From Oscillospiraceae bacterium (GTDB lineage Bacteria > Bacillota > Clostridia > Oscillospirales > CAG-272): DNA of 64,000 nt. Shown piece after piece: positions 17,138 through 24,438 of the stretch (the stretch's first letter is position 1; every line of letters starts with the position of its first letter). The position numbers and the translations under genes were made by a program. The notes beneath the pieces were generated by a model. That model did not search any database, was not told the DNA's origin, and worked only from the letters and a program-made list of their open reading frames with translations. Where the stretch lies: the NCBI GenBank assembly GCA_015064735.1, contig SVRP01000001.1:124001-188000 (forward strand). Reading direction: 5' to 3'.

Positions 17138-18281
17138 AACTCTCGTCAAGGAATTTCCCTTGATAAATGATTTTCCTGAGCAGTTTAAGGAAAAGAAACT
17201 GATCCTCGGTCTTACGAGAGCATTCGACAAGCAGTTGGGTGAGTTGCTTGGAGTTTTTCAACAGCTCCAGACAGACCTTTCGCTCGACCACGCTGAGGGA
17301 AAGCAGCTCGACCTTATAGGCGACATCGTAGGACTTACGAGGGCTGAGGCGGGCTTGTTGTGCGGTGACGAGATCTTCTTCCCGATCTTGGAGGATAGAC
17401 GTTACCGCCAATATCTCAAATACAAGGCGTATAAGAATTCGAACAACTGCACCTATTACGACCTGATCCAGCAGTTGCAGACGGTGTGGGGTGTTGATGA
17501 GATCCAATACGAAGAGGATGAGCTTTACCCCGCAACGATTATCGTAACCGCATCACTGTTGACACCTGAAGGCGGACCTGCGGACATCTCGTATGTCCCG
17601 TCGGTTCACCCTGCCGGTGTCGGCTTTTTGTATCGCTACCGACTGAAATATGTCATTCAGGTAGGAAAGCTCCTCACGCTATACGGCTATGAACAGCCTA
17701 TGTGTGGGGCGGTTGTTTGCGGCGTTTATCCGACCGTTGCAACTCTCGGTTCCAGCCACGAAAACGGCGTTATTGTTTCTGACGCTCATAGCGAGCATAC
17801 CCACGAATACGACCTCGCCGGAACATACCCCGAAACCGCCACGATTGGAATGACGAACGAGAAAGCAGTTGAGGCATCGTCCGAAATTGCACTCGACGAA
17901 AACCAGTATGGATTTATGGGAGATGACACGGTGATGGGAGTTACGCCTGAAATCGCTTCGCTTGGCGTTTCTGCTTCCGCAGAGGTTGATGCTTCGGCAG
18001 ATACCGAGCTGAACGCAAACGACTACGAGGCAACGGGTACGATTCCCGATAAGGCATCGGTAGGAACATCTTATGCAAATGAAATTGAGGCATCGTCCGA
18101 AATCGAACTCGAAGGAAGTGAGTACGATGCGGTTGGTTCTGGCGTTATCGCAGGAACCGCTCCGTCCAAAGCATCTTCGGGAACGCAATCCAGTTCCAGC
18201 ATAACGTCTGCCGAAACCACGACGGTCATCAAGACCGACTACACGGTTTCTGGTAAGATCAAGTGTGGTAAATATTTTTAG
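17127..18281 (+). CDS. DUF2612/YmfQ-like baseplate protein with C-terminal repeats
   Basis: This 384-residue protein starts at TTG 17127, overlapping the gpJ-like stop. Residues 1-190 contain FDKQLGELLGVFQQLQTDLSLDHAEGKQLDLIGDIVGL and RYRQYLKYKAYKNSNNCTYYDLIQQLQTVWG, as in DUF2612/P2 gpI-type proteins of the baseplate rim. Residues about 195-384 hold five imperfect repeats of 33-39 residues with G-x-x-P-x-x-A-[TS]-x-G and DYxxxG motifs, an unusual extension that may be a fibre-docking stalk. Confidence 0.7.
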   Translation: MSIETLVKEFPLINDFPEQFKEKKLILGLTRAFDKQLGELLGVFQQLQTDLSLDHAEGKQLDLIGDIVGLTRAEAGLLCGDEIFFPILEDRRYRQYLKYKAYKNSNNCTYYDLIQQLQTVWGVDEIQYEEDELYPATIIVTASLLTPEGGPADISYVPSVHPAGVGFLYRYRLKYVIQVGKLLTLYGYEQPMCGAVVCGVYPTVATLGSSHENGVIVSDAHSEHTHEYDLAGTYPETATIGMTNEKAVEASSEIALDENQYGFMGDDTVMGVTPEIASLGVSASAEVDASADTELNANDYEATGTIPDKASVGTSYANEIEASSEIELEGSEYDAVGSGVIAGTAPSKASSGTQSSSSITSAETTTVIKTDYTVSGKIKCGKYF

Positions 18282-18294
18282 GAGGTAAACGATT

Positions 18295-18600
18295 GTGGGA
18301 TTTTTCGCAAATGATTTTCTCGCAAAACGCAGAAAGCAGTGGATGGATTCCATTGTAAAGTTTCAGTATCAGGTATCCGGCACTTGGTACGATGCTGTAA
18401 TCAACAAGCGTGAGGTGAGCGGCACAAAGGTTATGTTTACGGTTCACATACCGAACGTACCTGCGAGCGGTCACACCATCAGGGGCTTGCGGATTATCGA
18501 CATTGAGGGGACCGTGGCTGGTTCCCAAGAGATCTCGCTGGAAAGAACGGCTACGCAGGGCGTTCTTGCCACTTTTGAATTTCCGATACAGGAGGTATAA
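18295..18600 (+). CDS. Small tail-tip protein, unknown
   Basis: This 101-residue protein starts at GTG 18295 after AGGAGGTAAACGATT. It is beta-rich with regular alternation (VKFQYQVSGTWYDAVINKREVSG) and lies between the baseplate and receptor-binding regions. No family is recognised. Context suggests a small fibre or baseplate-associated protein. Confidence 0.6.
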   Translation: MGFFANDFLAKRRKQWMDSIVKFQYQVSGTWYDAVINKREVSGTKVMFTVHIPNVPASGHTIRGLRIIDIEGTVAGSQEISLERTATQGVLATFEFPIQEV

Positions 18601-18606
18601 AGCGAT

Positions 18607-19017
18607 ATGTACAACAGAACCTTTTGGCTGGACCACGTTACCGACGGTAGTGGCAATGTGATTCAGCAAGGCACGAACTTGTCGCAGGATAACTTCAACA
18701 AAATCGAGTTGGGCGTATTCGAGGCTGGTATCGAGCAGGACATCAATGCCATTATGAACAGGCTCAATGCGAGAGAAGCGGCTCACGCAGAGCCCGTGAT
18801 TATCACAGGTATTGAATTGACCGCTGATTCGCTTACCGATCTTATCCCGATTCCCGCTGCCAAGACCAGAAACGCCACAGACTATGTGGTTCAAGCTATG
18901 ATTACGAGCGGAGCTCCCGGCAACATCGTAATCAGCTCGAAGCAGGCGAACGGCTTCAAAGCTACGGCTGACGGTTCGGGAACGGTTACGTTCATCGTTA
19001 TGGGAGGTATTCTGTAA
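18607..19017 (+). CDS. Putative tail fibre/tip protein
   Basis: This 136-residue protein starts MYNRTFWLDHVTDGSGNVIQQGTNLSQDNFNKIELGVFEAG, the leader found on many Firmicutes tail-fibre-like proteins. A short beta C-terminal domain (NIVISSKQANGFKATADGSGTVTFIVMGGIL) follows. It probably attaches to the baseplate, but the small size leaves no room for a full receptor-binding head. It overlaps the next ORF by TAATG. Confidence 0.6.
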   Translation: MYNRTFWLDHVTDGSGNVIQQGTNLSQDNFNKIELGVFEAGIEQDINAIMNRLNAREAAHAEPVIITGIELTADSLTDLIPIPAAKTRNATDYVVQAMITSGAPGNIVISSKQANGFKATADGSGTVTFIVMGGIL

Positions 19018-19193
19018 TGGCAAACGTAATCATCAAATCTGACGAGCAGAGACGCTACGAAGAGAGGGTTCTCCGTGACTTCCACAAGGTAAGAACACAG
19101 GGGAGCCAACCCACCAAAGAGCAGAGAGAGGCGGCAGAGGTTATCGCTCGCAGATCCGCTGAGTATTCTGCTCAGAACGCCAACAAAAGATAA
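19017..19193 (+). CDS. Small charged helical protein (58 aa), unknown
   Basis: This ORF is too short for the ORF track. It starts at an ATG overlapping the upstream TAA, ends at TAA 19191-19193, and a TATGGGAGGTATTCTG ribosome site lies before it. The product is highly charged and helical (EQRRYEERVLRDFHKVRTQ). Tight packing on both sides supports a real gene, function unknown. Confidence 0.6.
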   Translation: MANVIIKSDEQRRYEERVLRDFHKVRTQGSQPTKEQREAAEVIARRSAEYSAQNANKR

Positions 19194-19208
19194 AGGAGGA
19201 ATACGGCT

Positions 19209-19538
19209 ATGATTATCAAAGAAGTGAATGAGGGCGTAAAGGTCGCATACGCAGAGGAAGGCACTCGCCTATATTTTGGGGACGATGAGCTTATGCTCAA
19301 CCTCAAAAAGTACGAGAGAGACGAGGAGGTAACAATCGACATCTGCACTGATGACGATATGATCCTTATCGCCGGTCTTTCCAAGTATTTCGTTGCGAAC
19401 ATCATCATTCCCGCAAGAGCCTATGAGGACGAAGAGAAGACCACTCCCGTCCCCTTCAATATGGATAGAGTAACCCTCTGTCTGTGGGCTCTGCCTACCA
19501 TCGAGCCTGATGGCGTACCTGTAACGGAGGAGGTATAA
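19209..19538 (+). CDS. Small protein upstream of DGR target 1, unknown
   Basis: This 109-residue acidic protein is beta-rich in its first 60 residues (MIIKEVNEGVKVAYAEEGTRLYF) with LMLNLKKYERDEEVTIDICTDDD. It begins after AAAGGAGGAATACGGCT and ends 4 bases before the variable protein start. Position suggests a partner or attachment protein of the diversified protein, but nothing in the sequence names it. Confidence 0.55.
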   Translation: MIIKEVNEGVKVAYAEEGTRLYFGDDELMLNLKKYERDEEVTIDICTDDDMILIAGLSKYFVANIIIPARAYEDEEKTTPVPFNMDRVTLCLWALPTIEPDGVPVTEEV

Positions 19539-19542
19539 TTCT

Positions 19543-20607
19543 ATGACAGATCTTGAAGTTGCCGTTCAGCTCTTGGGCGGCGAAACCAACAAAGTCATCT
19601 ACGACGATGTGGGTATGCCCTCCATTATGGTTCGTTTTGACAAAGGCAATATCGCCGATGTTATCACGGGCGGTTCGGAGAACACGCACCCCGCATTCTC
19701 GGTAGATAATGCAGAAAAAGCCGCATTCTGGTATTCCAAATATCAGAACGTGGCAATCAGATGTGCGGATGGCTTGTACAGAGCTTATTCGCTACCCTTG
19801 CAGGATCCTAAAACGGGCATCAACTTCGATGTTGCAAGAGGATACTGCGAGAACAAGGGCAACGGTTGGCACATTGCAACCAACGCTGAATGGGCTTGGA
19901 TTGCCCTTCAGTGCAGAAAGAACGGCTTTATGCCGAGAGGTAACAATAACTACGGCAAGGATCATTCGAGACCTGACGAGAAAGGTATCGTTACCTACAC
20001 CTACATTGACAATGGGACGCTCTACAACGGAAGAGTTGCTACGGGCTCCGGTCCTAAGTCTTGGGCTCATAACAACGATGCAAGCGGTGTGTGGGATTTG
20101 AACGGCAATGTTTACGAGTGGATGGGCGGTTACAGAACCGTAGCTGGAGAAATCCAGATTATCCCTTACAACAACGCCGCAAACAAGCTCAATCCGCAGA
20201 CGGTTGACAGCACTCTCTGGAAGGCGATTATGCCTGACGGTTCTCTCGTAGATCCCGGCACGGCAGGAACCTTGAAGTGGGATTATGCAAACAGCAAAAT
20301 CACGCTTGCAACCGAGTTCACATTGCAGGAAGACGCCTACAAGTCAACAAGCTTTAATGCTCTTGCACTTGCGGACGGAGTTACCTGCCCTGAGATTATG
20401 AAGGCTCTCGCTCTGTTCCCCGCAGATAGCGGAAATCACGGAGGCGACTACTTCTATATGAACAACGGTGCCGCAGAGCGGTTCGCCTCTCGTGGCGGTA
20501 GCTGGAGCGGCGGTTCCTACGGCGGTGTCTTCAACTTGCTTGGCAGCAATGCCCGTTCCCATACGCATCACAACTTCGGCTTCCGCACCGCTTTTGTAGA
20601 ACTGTAA
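19543..20607 (+). CDS. DGR variable protein 1 (C-type lectin/FGE-sulfatase fold)
   Basis: This 354-residue protein has the formylglycine-enzyme-like C-type-lectin fold of DGR targets: NGWHIATNAEWAWIALQ, ASGVWDLNGNVYEWMGG and the closing FASRGGSWS...NFGFRTAF. The last 38 codons are the variable repeat, whose bases differ from the template repeat at 21182 almost only where the template has A. At the end of the tail-tip genes it is probably the receptor-binding tip, so diversification would change host range. It has no signal peptide. Its N-terminus shares VIYDxxGxPSIMxRF with target 2 at 42506. Confidence 0.9.
   Translation: MTDLEVAVQLLGGETNKVIYDDVGMPSIMVRFDKGNIADVITGGSENTHPAFSVDNAEKAAFWYSKYQNVAIRCADGLYRAYSLPLQDPKTGINFDVARGYCENKGNGWHIATNAEWAWIALQCRKNGFMPRGNNNYGKDHSRPDEKGIVTYTYIDNGTLYNGRVATGSGPKSWAHNNDASGVWDLNGNVYEWMGGYRTVAGEIQIIPYNNAANKLNPQTVDSTLWKAIMPDGSLVDPGTAGTLKWDYANSKITLATEFTLQEDAYKSTSFNALALADGVTCPEIMKALALFPADSGNHGGDYFYMNNGAAERFASRGGSWSGGSYGGVFNLLGSNARSHTHHNFGFRTAFVEL
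20477..20592 (+). repeat. DGR variable repeat VR1
   Basis: This 116-base segment aligns without gaps to the template repeat at 21182-21297. Substitutions fall at template adenines (for example AAC to AGC, GGC or TAC, AAT to CTT or CAT, ATC to TTC). The only other change is T to A at 20587 near the 3' edge. The stretch GGCTTCCGC at the end is invariant in all three repeats and probably marks the initiation (IMH) end. Confidence 0.92.
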
Positions 20608-20628
20608 ACTGTTCGCTGTTAAACTGAT

Positions 20629-20650
20629 GGGGTGGGCGGTAGCCCGCCCT
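20629..20650 (+). promoter_or_regulatory. DGR target-recognition hairpin after VR1
   Basis: The 9-bp stem GGGGTGGGC/GCCCGCCCT (two G-T pairs) with tetraloop GGTA lies 36 bases after VR1. A matching hairpin follows VR2 with compensating base changes. Such stem-loops with GRNA loops downstream of the variable repeat are known DGR target-site elements. It may also act as a weak terminator, since TATCTTTT follows. Confidence 0.75.
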
Positions 20651-20674
20651 ATCTTTTAAGGCTATGGAGATGCT

Positions 20675-21148
20675 ATGGAAAACGAAGAAATCCAAATGAA
20701 TAGCCCCAACCGTCGAGACGACCAAAAGGCGTTTATCCTCAAAGAGCGGATTGCCGATATGTATAGATACGGCAAGAAGATTGTGGATAGATTTCCCGGT
20801 CGAGACAAGGAATTGGCAAGCGAAATAAGGCAGTCGATGCTGACGATGTTCCGACTTGTCGTCAAAATCGAGAAGAAATATTACAAGAAGTCCACATTGC
20901 AGGAGTTGGATGAGGAACTGGAGGTTTTGCGGCATCTCGTAAGAATTGCCGCAGACAAAGATTATTATGATCAGGAGGTTCCAAAGAAAGATAAGAACGG
21001 CAACAAGGTATATGACGAGCAAGGAAAGCTCATCACTGTATCTGTTTCTCCGCCTCTTTCCCTGCATAAGAAATACGTGTGGAACAGTCAATATTTAGAT
21101 GAGATCGGCAGATTGATCGGAGGTTATTTGAACCACCTGAACAAGTAA
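20675..21148 (+). CDS. avd: DGR accessory variability determinant (Avd)
   Basis: This 157-residue, strongly helical, basic protein has the four-helix-bundle pattern of Avd (FILKERIADMYRYGKKIVDRFPGRDKELASEIRQSMLTMFRLVVKIEKKYYKKSTLQELDEELEVLRHLVRIAADK). Avd forms a pentamer that binds the reverse transcriptase and template RNA and is needed for mutagenic copying. It carries an insertion near residues 107-125. It lies between target 1 and the template repeat, the common order, and begins ATGGAAAACGAA exactly as the RT gene does. Confidence 0.85.
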   Translation: MENEEIQMNSPNRRDDQKAFILKERIADMYRYGKKIVDRFPGRDKELASEIRQSMLTMFRLVVKIEKKYYKKSTLQELDEELEVLRHLVRIAADKDYYDQEVPKKDKNGNKVYDEQGKLITVSVSPPLSLHKKYVWNSQYLDEIGRLIGGYLNHLNK

Positions 21149-21181
21149 GCCGTTTTCATAGGGACGAGTCTATTTTATATT

Positions 21182-21297
21182 AGCGGTTCGCCTATCGTGG
21201 CGGTAACTGGAACAACAGTTCCAACAACGGTGTCTTCAACTTGAATGGCAACAATGCCCGTTCCAATACGAATCACAACATCGGCTTCCGCTCCGCT
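21182..21297 (+). repeat. DGR template repeat (TR)
   Basis: This 116-base template is rich in AAC/AAT codons (AACTGGAACAACAGTTCCAA) and is the unmutated source for VR1 and VR2. In the VR frame it would encode Asn at the diversified positions. It lies between avd and the RT gene and need not be translated. It is transcribed and copied into cDNA with random bases opposite A. Confidence 0.93.
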
Positions 21298-21448
21298 CTG
21301 CGTCTGGCATACCTACGATACGAATGGCTCTCTACGGAGACCGAAAAGTGTCAGGCCCAAAGGGACTCGCCGCCGTTCCGCAAGGAGAAAGAGTAAATTG
21401 CCGAGAAGACGGAGACGCCCCGCTCGGCTCATTCTTTTTTTAAGGTTT
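21298..21448 (+). ncRNA. DGR RNA spacer downstream of TR
   Basis: These 151 bases between TR and the RT start hold no supported gene. In studied DGRs the RNA segment just 3' of TR is needed for cDNA priming and Avd-RT binding. A hairpin GCCGAG/CTCGGC (21400-21428) is followed by TTCTTTTTTT and then AAGG and the RT ATG, so it could be an attenuator or the 3' end of the DGR RNA. The ORF-track frame runs through this part but has no ribosome site. Confidence 0.55.
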
Positions 21449-22765
21449 ATGGAAAACGAATACCAAATAGAACAGTACGTCGAGGGTATGTCTGTCCTCA
21501 CCGATGTATATGACAAGATGTGTTCCTACGAAGACCTCGAAATCTCGTATCGAGAGGCTCGTAAAGGTAAACGATACAGACCTGAAATCCTCAAATTTTC
21601 AGATAAGCTGGAAACGGGGCTGGATCTGCTTCTGTTTGAATTAAACGAGCAGGTCTATGAGATGGGTAGATACAGAATGTTCTACGTTCACGAACCGAAG
21701 CTACGGCTCGTGATGTCGATTCCGTTTCGTGACCGTATCGTTCAATGGAGCATATATCGGTATCTTTTTCCGTTCTATGACAAACAGTTCATCGAAGACT
21801 CGTATGCTTGCAGAAAAGACAAAGGCTCACACGCCGCTGCCGACAAGTTGCAGTATTGGCTTCGTCAAGCTCACCGAAAGGAACTCGAAAACCCCGACAA
21901 GAAATGCTATTATCTGAAGCTCGACATCAGTAAGTATTTCTATCGTGTCAATCACGAGATCCTGCTTGACATTCTGCGTGTACGTATTCACGATGAGAAG
22001 ATGATGACGCTACTGGAAAGGATTATCAACAATCCTAACCAGAAGTTCGGTCTTCCCGCTGGCTTCAGCCCGGAAGATTGTCCGTATGAAGATTGGCTCG
22101 ATGATACGGGTATGCCTATCGGCAACCTCACATCGCAAATGTTTGCGAACATCTATCTCGACCAGCTCGACCAGTTCTGTAAGCACACCCTCGGAATCAG
22201 CCACTACATACGGTATATGGACGACGTTATCATTCTATCGGAAAGCAAGGAGGAACTGCACCGATGGAAAGATTGCATCGAACGATTCCTTAATGAATGT
22301 CTCGCTCTCAGCTTGAATAACAAGACAGCTATTCGACCGATAACTCTCGGTATCGACTTTGTAGGCTACAAGATATGGGCTACCCATAGAAAGTTAAAGA
22401 AGTCAACCGCACGGAAGATCATCCGTAAAGTCAAGGTGATATGCTATCAGTTATCCATAGGCGAGATGACAAAGGATGAATTCAAGAGGAGAGCCGCTTC
22501 GTATCACGGCATCCTCATTCACTGTAACAGCCACGGGCTCTGCACCGAGCTGAACAGGATCTACTGCTCCTACGTGAAAACGCTGGAGCAAAACGGCATT
22601 GGACTATCCCAAGTAGTTGTGCCTGAACCAAAAGAAACCAAAACGGAGGTACAGACAGTTGAATGCCATCGAAACAATCGACCGCCTTTGCGAAGTTGTG
22701 AAGATGCAAGCCGAGATCATCAACAGGCAGGCATTGTTCATAGCGGAGATGAGTGCGGTGGATGA
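21449..22765 (+). CDS. DGR reverse transcriptase
   Basis: The start chosen is ATG 21449 after TTTTTAAGG, since the longer ORF would include TR. The 438-residue protein has RT motifs in order: RLVMSIPFRDRIVQW, YYLKLDISKYFYRVNH (motif A), the DGR-specific IGNLTSQ, the YMDD catalytic site in HYIRYMDDVIILS, and LGIDFVGYKIW. IGNLTSQ in place of the usual QG motif is typical of DGR RTs that misincorporate at template A. The last 35 residues overlap the next ORF and may be dispensable. Confidence 0.92.
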   Translation: MENEYQIEQYVEGMSVLTDVYDKMCSYEDLEISYREARKGKRYRPEILKFSDKLETGLDLLLFELNEQVYEMGRYRMFYVHEPKLRLVMSIPFRDRIVQWSIYRYLFPFYDKQFIEDSYACRKDKGSHAAADKLQYWLRQAHRKELENPDKKCYYLKLDISKYFYRVNHEILLDILRVRIHDEKMMTLLERIINNPNQKFGLPAGFSPEDCPYEDWLDDTGMPIGNLTSQMFANIYLDQLDQFCKHTLGISHYIRYMDDVIILSESKEELHRWKDCIERFLNECLALSLNNKTAIRPITLGIDFVGYKIWATHRKLKKSTARKIIRKVKVICYQLSIGEMTKDEFKRRAASYHGILIHCNSHGLCTELNRIYCSYVKTLEQNGIGLSQVVVPEPKETKTEVQTVECHRNNRPPLRSCEDASRDHQQAGIVHSGDECGG

Positions 22766-22862
22766 AGAAACCAAAAAAGAATTTGATGACGACCGCCGAA
22801 AAGCCGAAGATGAGCTGAAGCTATTGGGACAAGGTTCTCCTTTCGTCAGCTTGAACGCATAG
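22659..22862 (+). CDS. Small coiled-coil protein, unknown
   Basis: The start chosen is TTG 22659 after AACGGAGGTACAGACAG; the ORF-track start at 22617 has no ribosome site. The 67-residue product is almost wholly helical and charged (IETIDRLCEVVKMQAEIINRQALFIAEM). It overlaps the RT 3' end by 107 bases in another frame. Small proteins of this kind often precede holin genes in Firmicutes phages. Confidence 0.6.
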   Translation: MNAIETIDRLCEVVKMQAEIINRQALFIAEMSAVDEETKKEFDDDRRKAEDELKLLGQGSPFVSLNA

Positions 22863-22879
22863 TCGGAAAGGAGGTATCT

Positions 22880-23251
22880 TTGGAAGCAGTCGAAATCATA
22901 ATCACCATCGGTGGAGTAGCAACTGCTATTGCGGCAATTTGGGGACTTGTATATGGTCTTACCAAGTGGGTGCATAAGCAGAACTCGCAATCCACCGATA
23001 TTGAAAAGCTCGAAAAAAAGCACGATACAGATACTCAAAGACTTCTCGATCAAGAGAAAAAAGACATCGACCTTCTCCGCTCGGAAGAGAGCGAGAGAAT
23101 ACAGAGGGTTGAGGACGAACTCTGTGTTATATCCTACGCAGTTCTCGCTGTCCTTGACGGTTTGAAACAGCAAGGTTGTAACGGTGAGGTTACAAAAGCA
23201 CACACCGCCCTTGAAAAGTATCTGAATCAGAAGGCACACGGGCAGAAGTAA
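22880..23251 (+). CDS. Single-pass membrane protein with coiled coil, holin-operon associated
   Basis: This 123-residue protein has a TTG start after GAAAGGAGGTATCT. Residues 4-30 form one membrane helix (IIITIGGVATAIAAIWGLVYGL), followed by a long charged coiled coil to about residue 80 and a second helix. The layout recalls hemolysin XhlA-like or Rz-like lysis accessory proteins, but no specific motif decides. It sits directly upstream of the LLH holin. Confidence 0.6.
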   Translation: MEAVEIIITIGGVATAIAAIWGLVYGLTKWVHKQNSQSTDIEKLEKKHDTDTQRLLDQEKKDIDLLRSEESERIQRVEDELCVISYAVLAVLDGLKQQGCNGEVTKAHTALEKYLNQKAHGQK

Positions 23252-23392
23252 TATGCTATGCCTATGTGCGAACAAAGAACAGAAATCGCACTTTCAACCC
23301 TGAAAGTAGCATTTTTGTTGAGAAAGATTGTCAGTGTACTGATAATCTTTGACAAAATAATTGCAAAAACGAGAGAAACGGAGGAAACCCCA

Positions 23393-23767
23393 ATGAATGA
23401 CTTTCTCGAAATCCTTTTGTCGAACCTGTTGGAACTCGTACTCGCCGCAATCGCAGGTGTTGTATCCGTATTCGTAGTTCCGTGGATCAAGAAGACGGTT
23501 ATCCCGTGGCTTCAGGAGAAACGGCTCTATACGGTGGTACAGCACTTTGTCGAAGCTGCCGAAAAGTATTCGGAAAACCACCAGATCGACAAGAAACAGT
23601 ACGTTGTGAATCTGCTCCACGAAAAAGGCATTGTCGTTACAACCGAAACCGAAGCCTACATCGAGAGTGCTGTAAAGCAACTCGATAATTCGGTACAGCA
23701 GGTAATCGACGTTATCACAGATAGCCCTGAATCACTTACTGCCGACAACAAACCGACAGGACAGTAG
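23393..23767 (+). CDS. Phage holin, LLH family
   Basis: The start chosen is ATG 23393 after ACGGAGGAAACCCC. The 124-residue protein begins with a hydrophobic helix (LLELVLAAIAGVVSVFVVPWI), then KKTVIPWLQEKRLYTVVQHFVEAAEKYSE and KKQYVVNLLHEKGIVVTTE, the known LLH-holin pattern. It would form the lysis pores in the inner membrane. No endolysin gene lies beside it in this window, which is unusual. Confidence 0.8.
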   Translation: MNDFLEILLSNLLELVLAAIAGVVSVFVVPWIKKTVIPWLQEKRLYTVVQHFVEAAEKYSENHQIDKKQYVVNLLHEKGIVVTTETEAYIESAVKQLDNSVQQVIDVITDSPESLTADNKPTGQ

Positions 23768-23772
23768 CAGGC

Positions 23773-23927
23773 TCTCCTACGGGAGAAAATAAATAAGGCG
23801 TTATCGGGTAAACCTCCAGCCCGATTTCGTCCGCATCCGTGAGTATGCTTTGGCAGAAAGCGGGTGCGGTTATATAAAGAACCCCAGTTTTGGCTGTAAA
23901 AGGTCAGAGCTGGGGTTTTTCTTTTTG
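23773..23927 (+). ncRNA. Candidate structured RNA / terminator region after holin
   Basis: Four hairpins follow within 155 bases: TCTCC/GGAGA with loop TACG, ATCGGG/CCCGAT, CCGCATCCG/CGGGTGCGG, and AACCCCAG/CTGGGGTT followed by TTTCTTTTT. The last is a strong Rho-independent terminator closing the late operon. The first three have no coding function and may form a small RNA. I see no named RNA family. Confidence 0.45.
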
Positions 23928-23937
23928 TCCCACGGAA

Positions 23938-24256
23938 AGTCCACGGGACATTCCACAGGACAGTCCACGGGACATTCCATAATAAAGGTATAGGACAGTC
24001 CCAAGCAAAATCCCGCAACGATTCTTGAACCGACCTTGTACCAACCTTGAACCAGAAATCGAAAGAAATCTCGAAAATAAGGATAATCGGCGAATATTCG
24101 CTCGGCATAAACGAAAATGTTTATGAAAATCCTCGCCTCGTTCCGTGTCCTGCGGACAGTCCACGGGACAGTCCTGCGGACATTCTGCGGAAAATCCAGC
24201 GTAAACACTAACACTAACACTAACACTAACATTAACACTAATAATAACAGTAACAG
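23938..24256. repeat. GGACA(G/T)TCC repeats and CACTAA tandem repeat, possible gene remnant
   Basis: Near-palindromic GGACAGTCC/GGACATTCC units recur about nine times in two clusters (23940-24000 and 24150-24195). Bases 24203-24256 are tandem AACACT-type hexamers. One plus frame ends SSVNTNTNTNTNINTNN before a stop, like the Asn/Thr tails of some phage replication-initiation proteins, but stops break every long plus frame. The minus-strand ORFs here are low-complexity mirror readings. It looks like a decayed gene end or a repeat cluster. Confidence 0.4.
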
Positions 24257-24259
24257 AAA

Positions 24260-24325
24260 GAACGTATAAATACGTTCTCCCCCTCTCGCTTCGCTCGATG
24301 TGTGCGTTGTGAGAGGGCTTTTTTA
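24260..24325 (+). terminator. Palindrome and terminator before the early region
   Basis: GAACGTATAAATACGTTC (24260-24277) is an 18-base perfect inverted repeat, followed by CCCTCTC (24281) pairing with GAGAGGG (24311) and a run of T. The second hairpin is a good terminator. The first could be an operator or part of the same structure. Confidence 0.5.
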
Positions 24326-24438
24326 TTTTACCGATTGGTATTTTATCTGCAAGAATAATGCACAAAAAATAGACCTCGTTTTTGACAAATCAAGTCCCTC
24401 GCCCTTTTCAGAAACTTTTGATACATCTATACCCCTGA

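Noticed and set aside
21245-21448. N-terminal extension of the RT ORF through the template repeat
   Set aside because: It would translate half of TR, lacks a ribosome site, and the RT homology starts after ATG 21449.
24203-24256. CRISPR array
   Set aside because: The hexamer repeats have no spacers of regular length and there are no cas genes.
23904-24365. Minus-strand ORF with SVNVSVSVSVSVYAG
   Set aside because: It is the complement of the AACACT tandem repeat and GGACAGTCC units, so low complexity explains it; no ribosome site.
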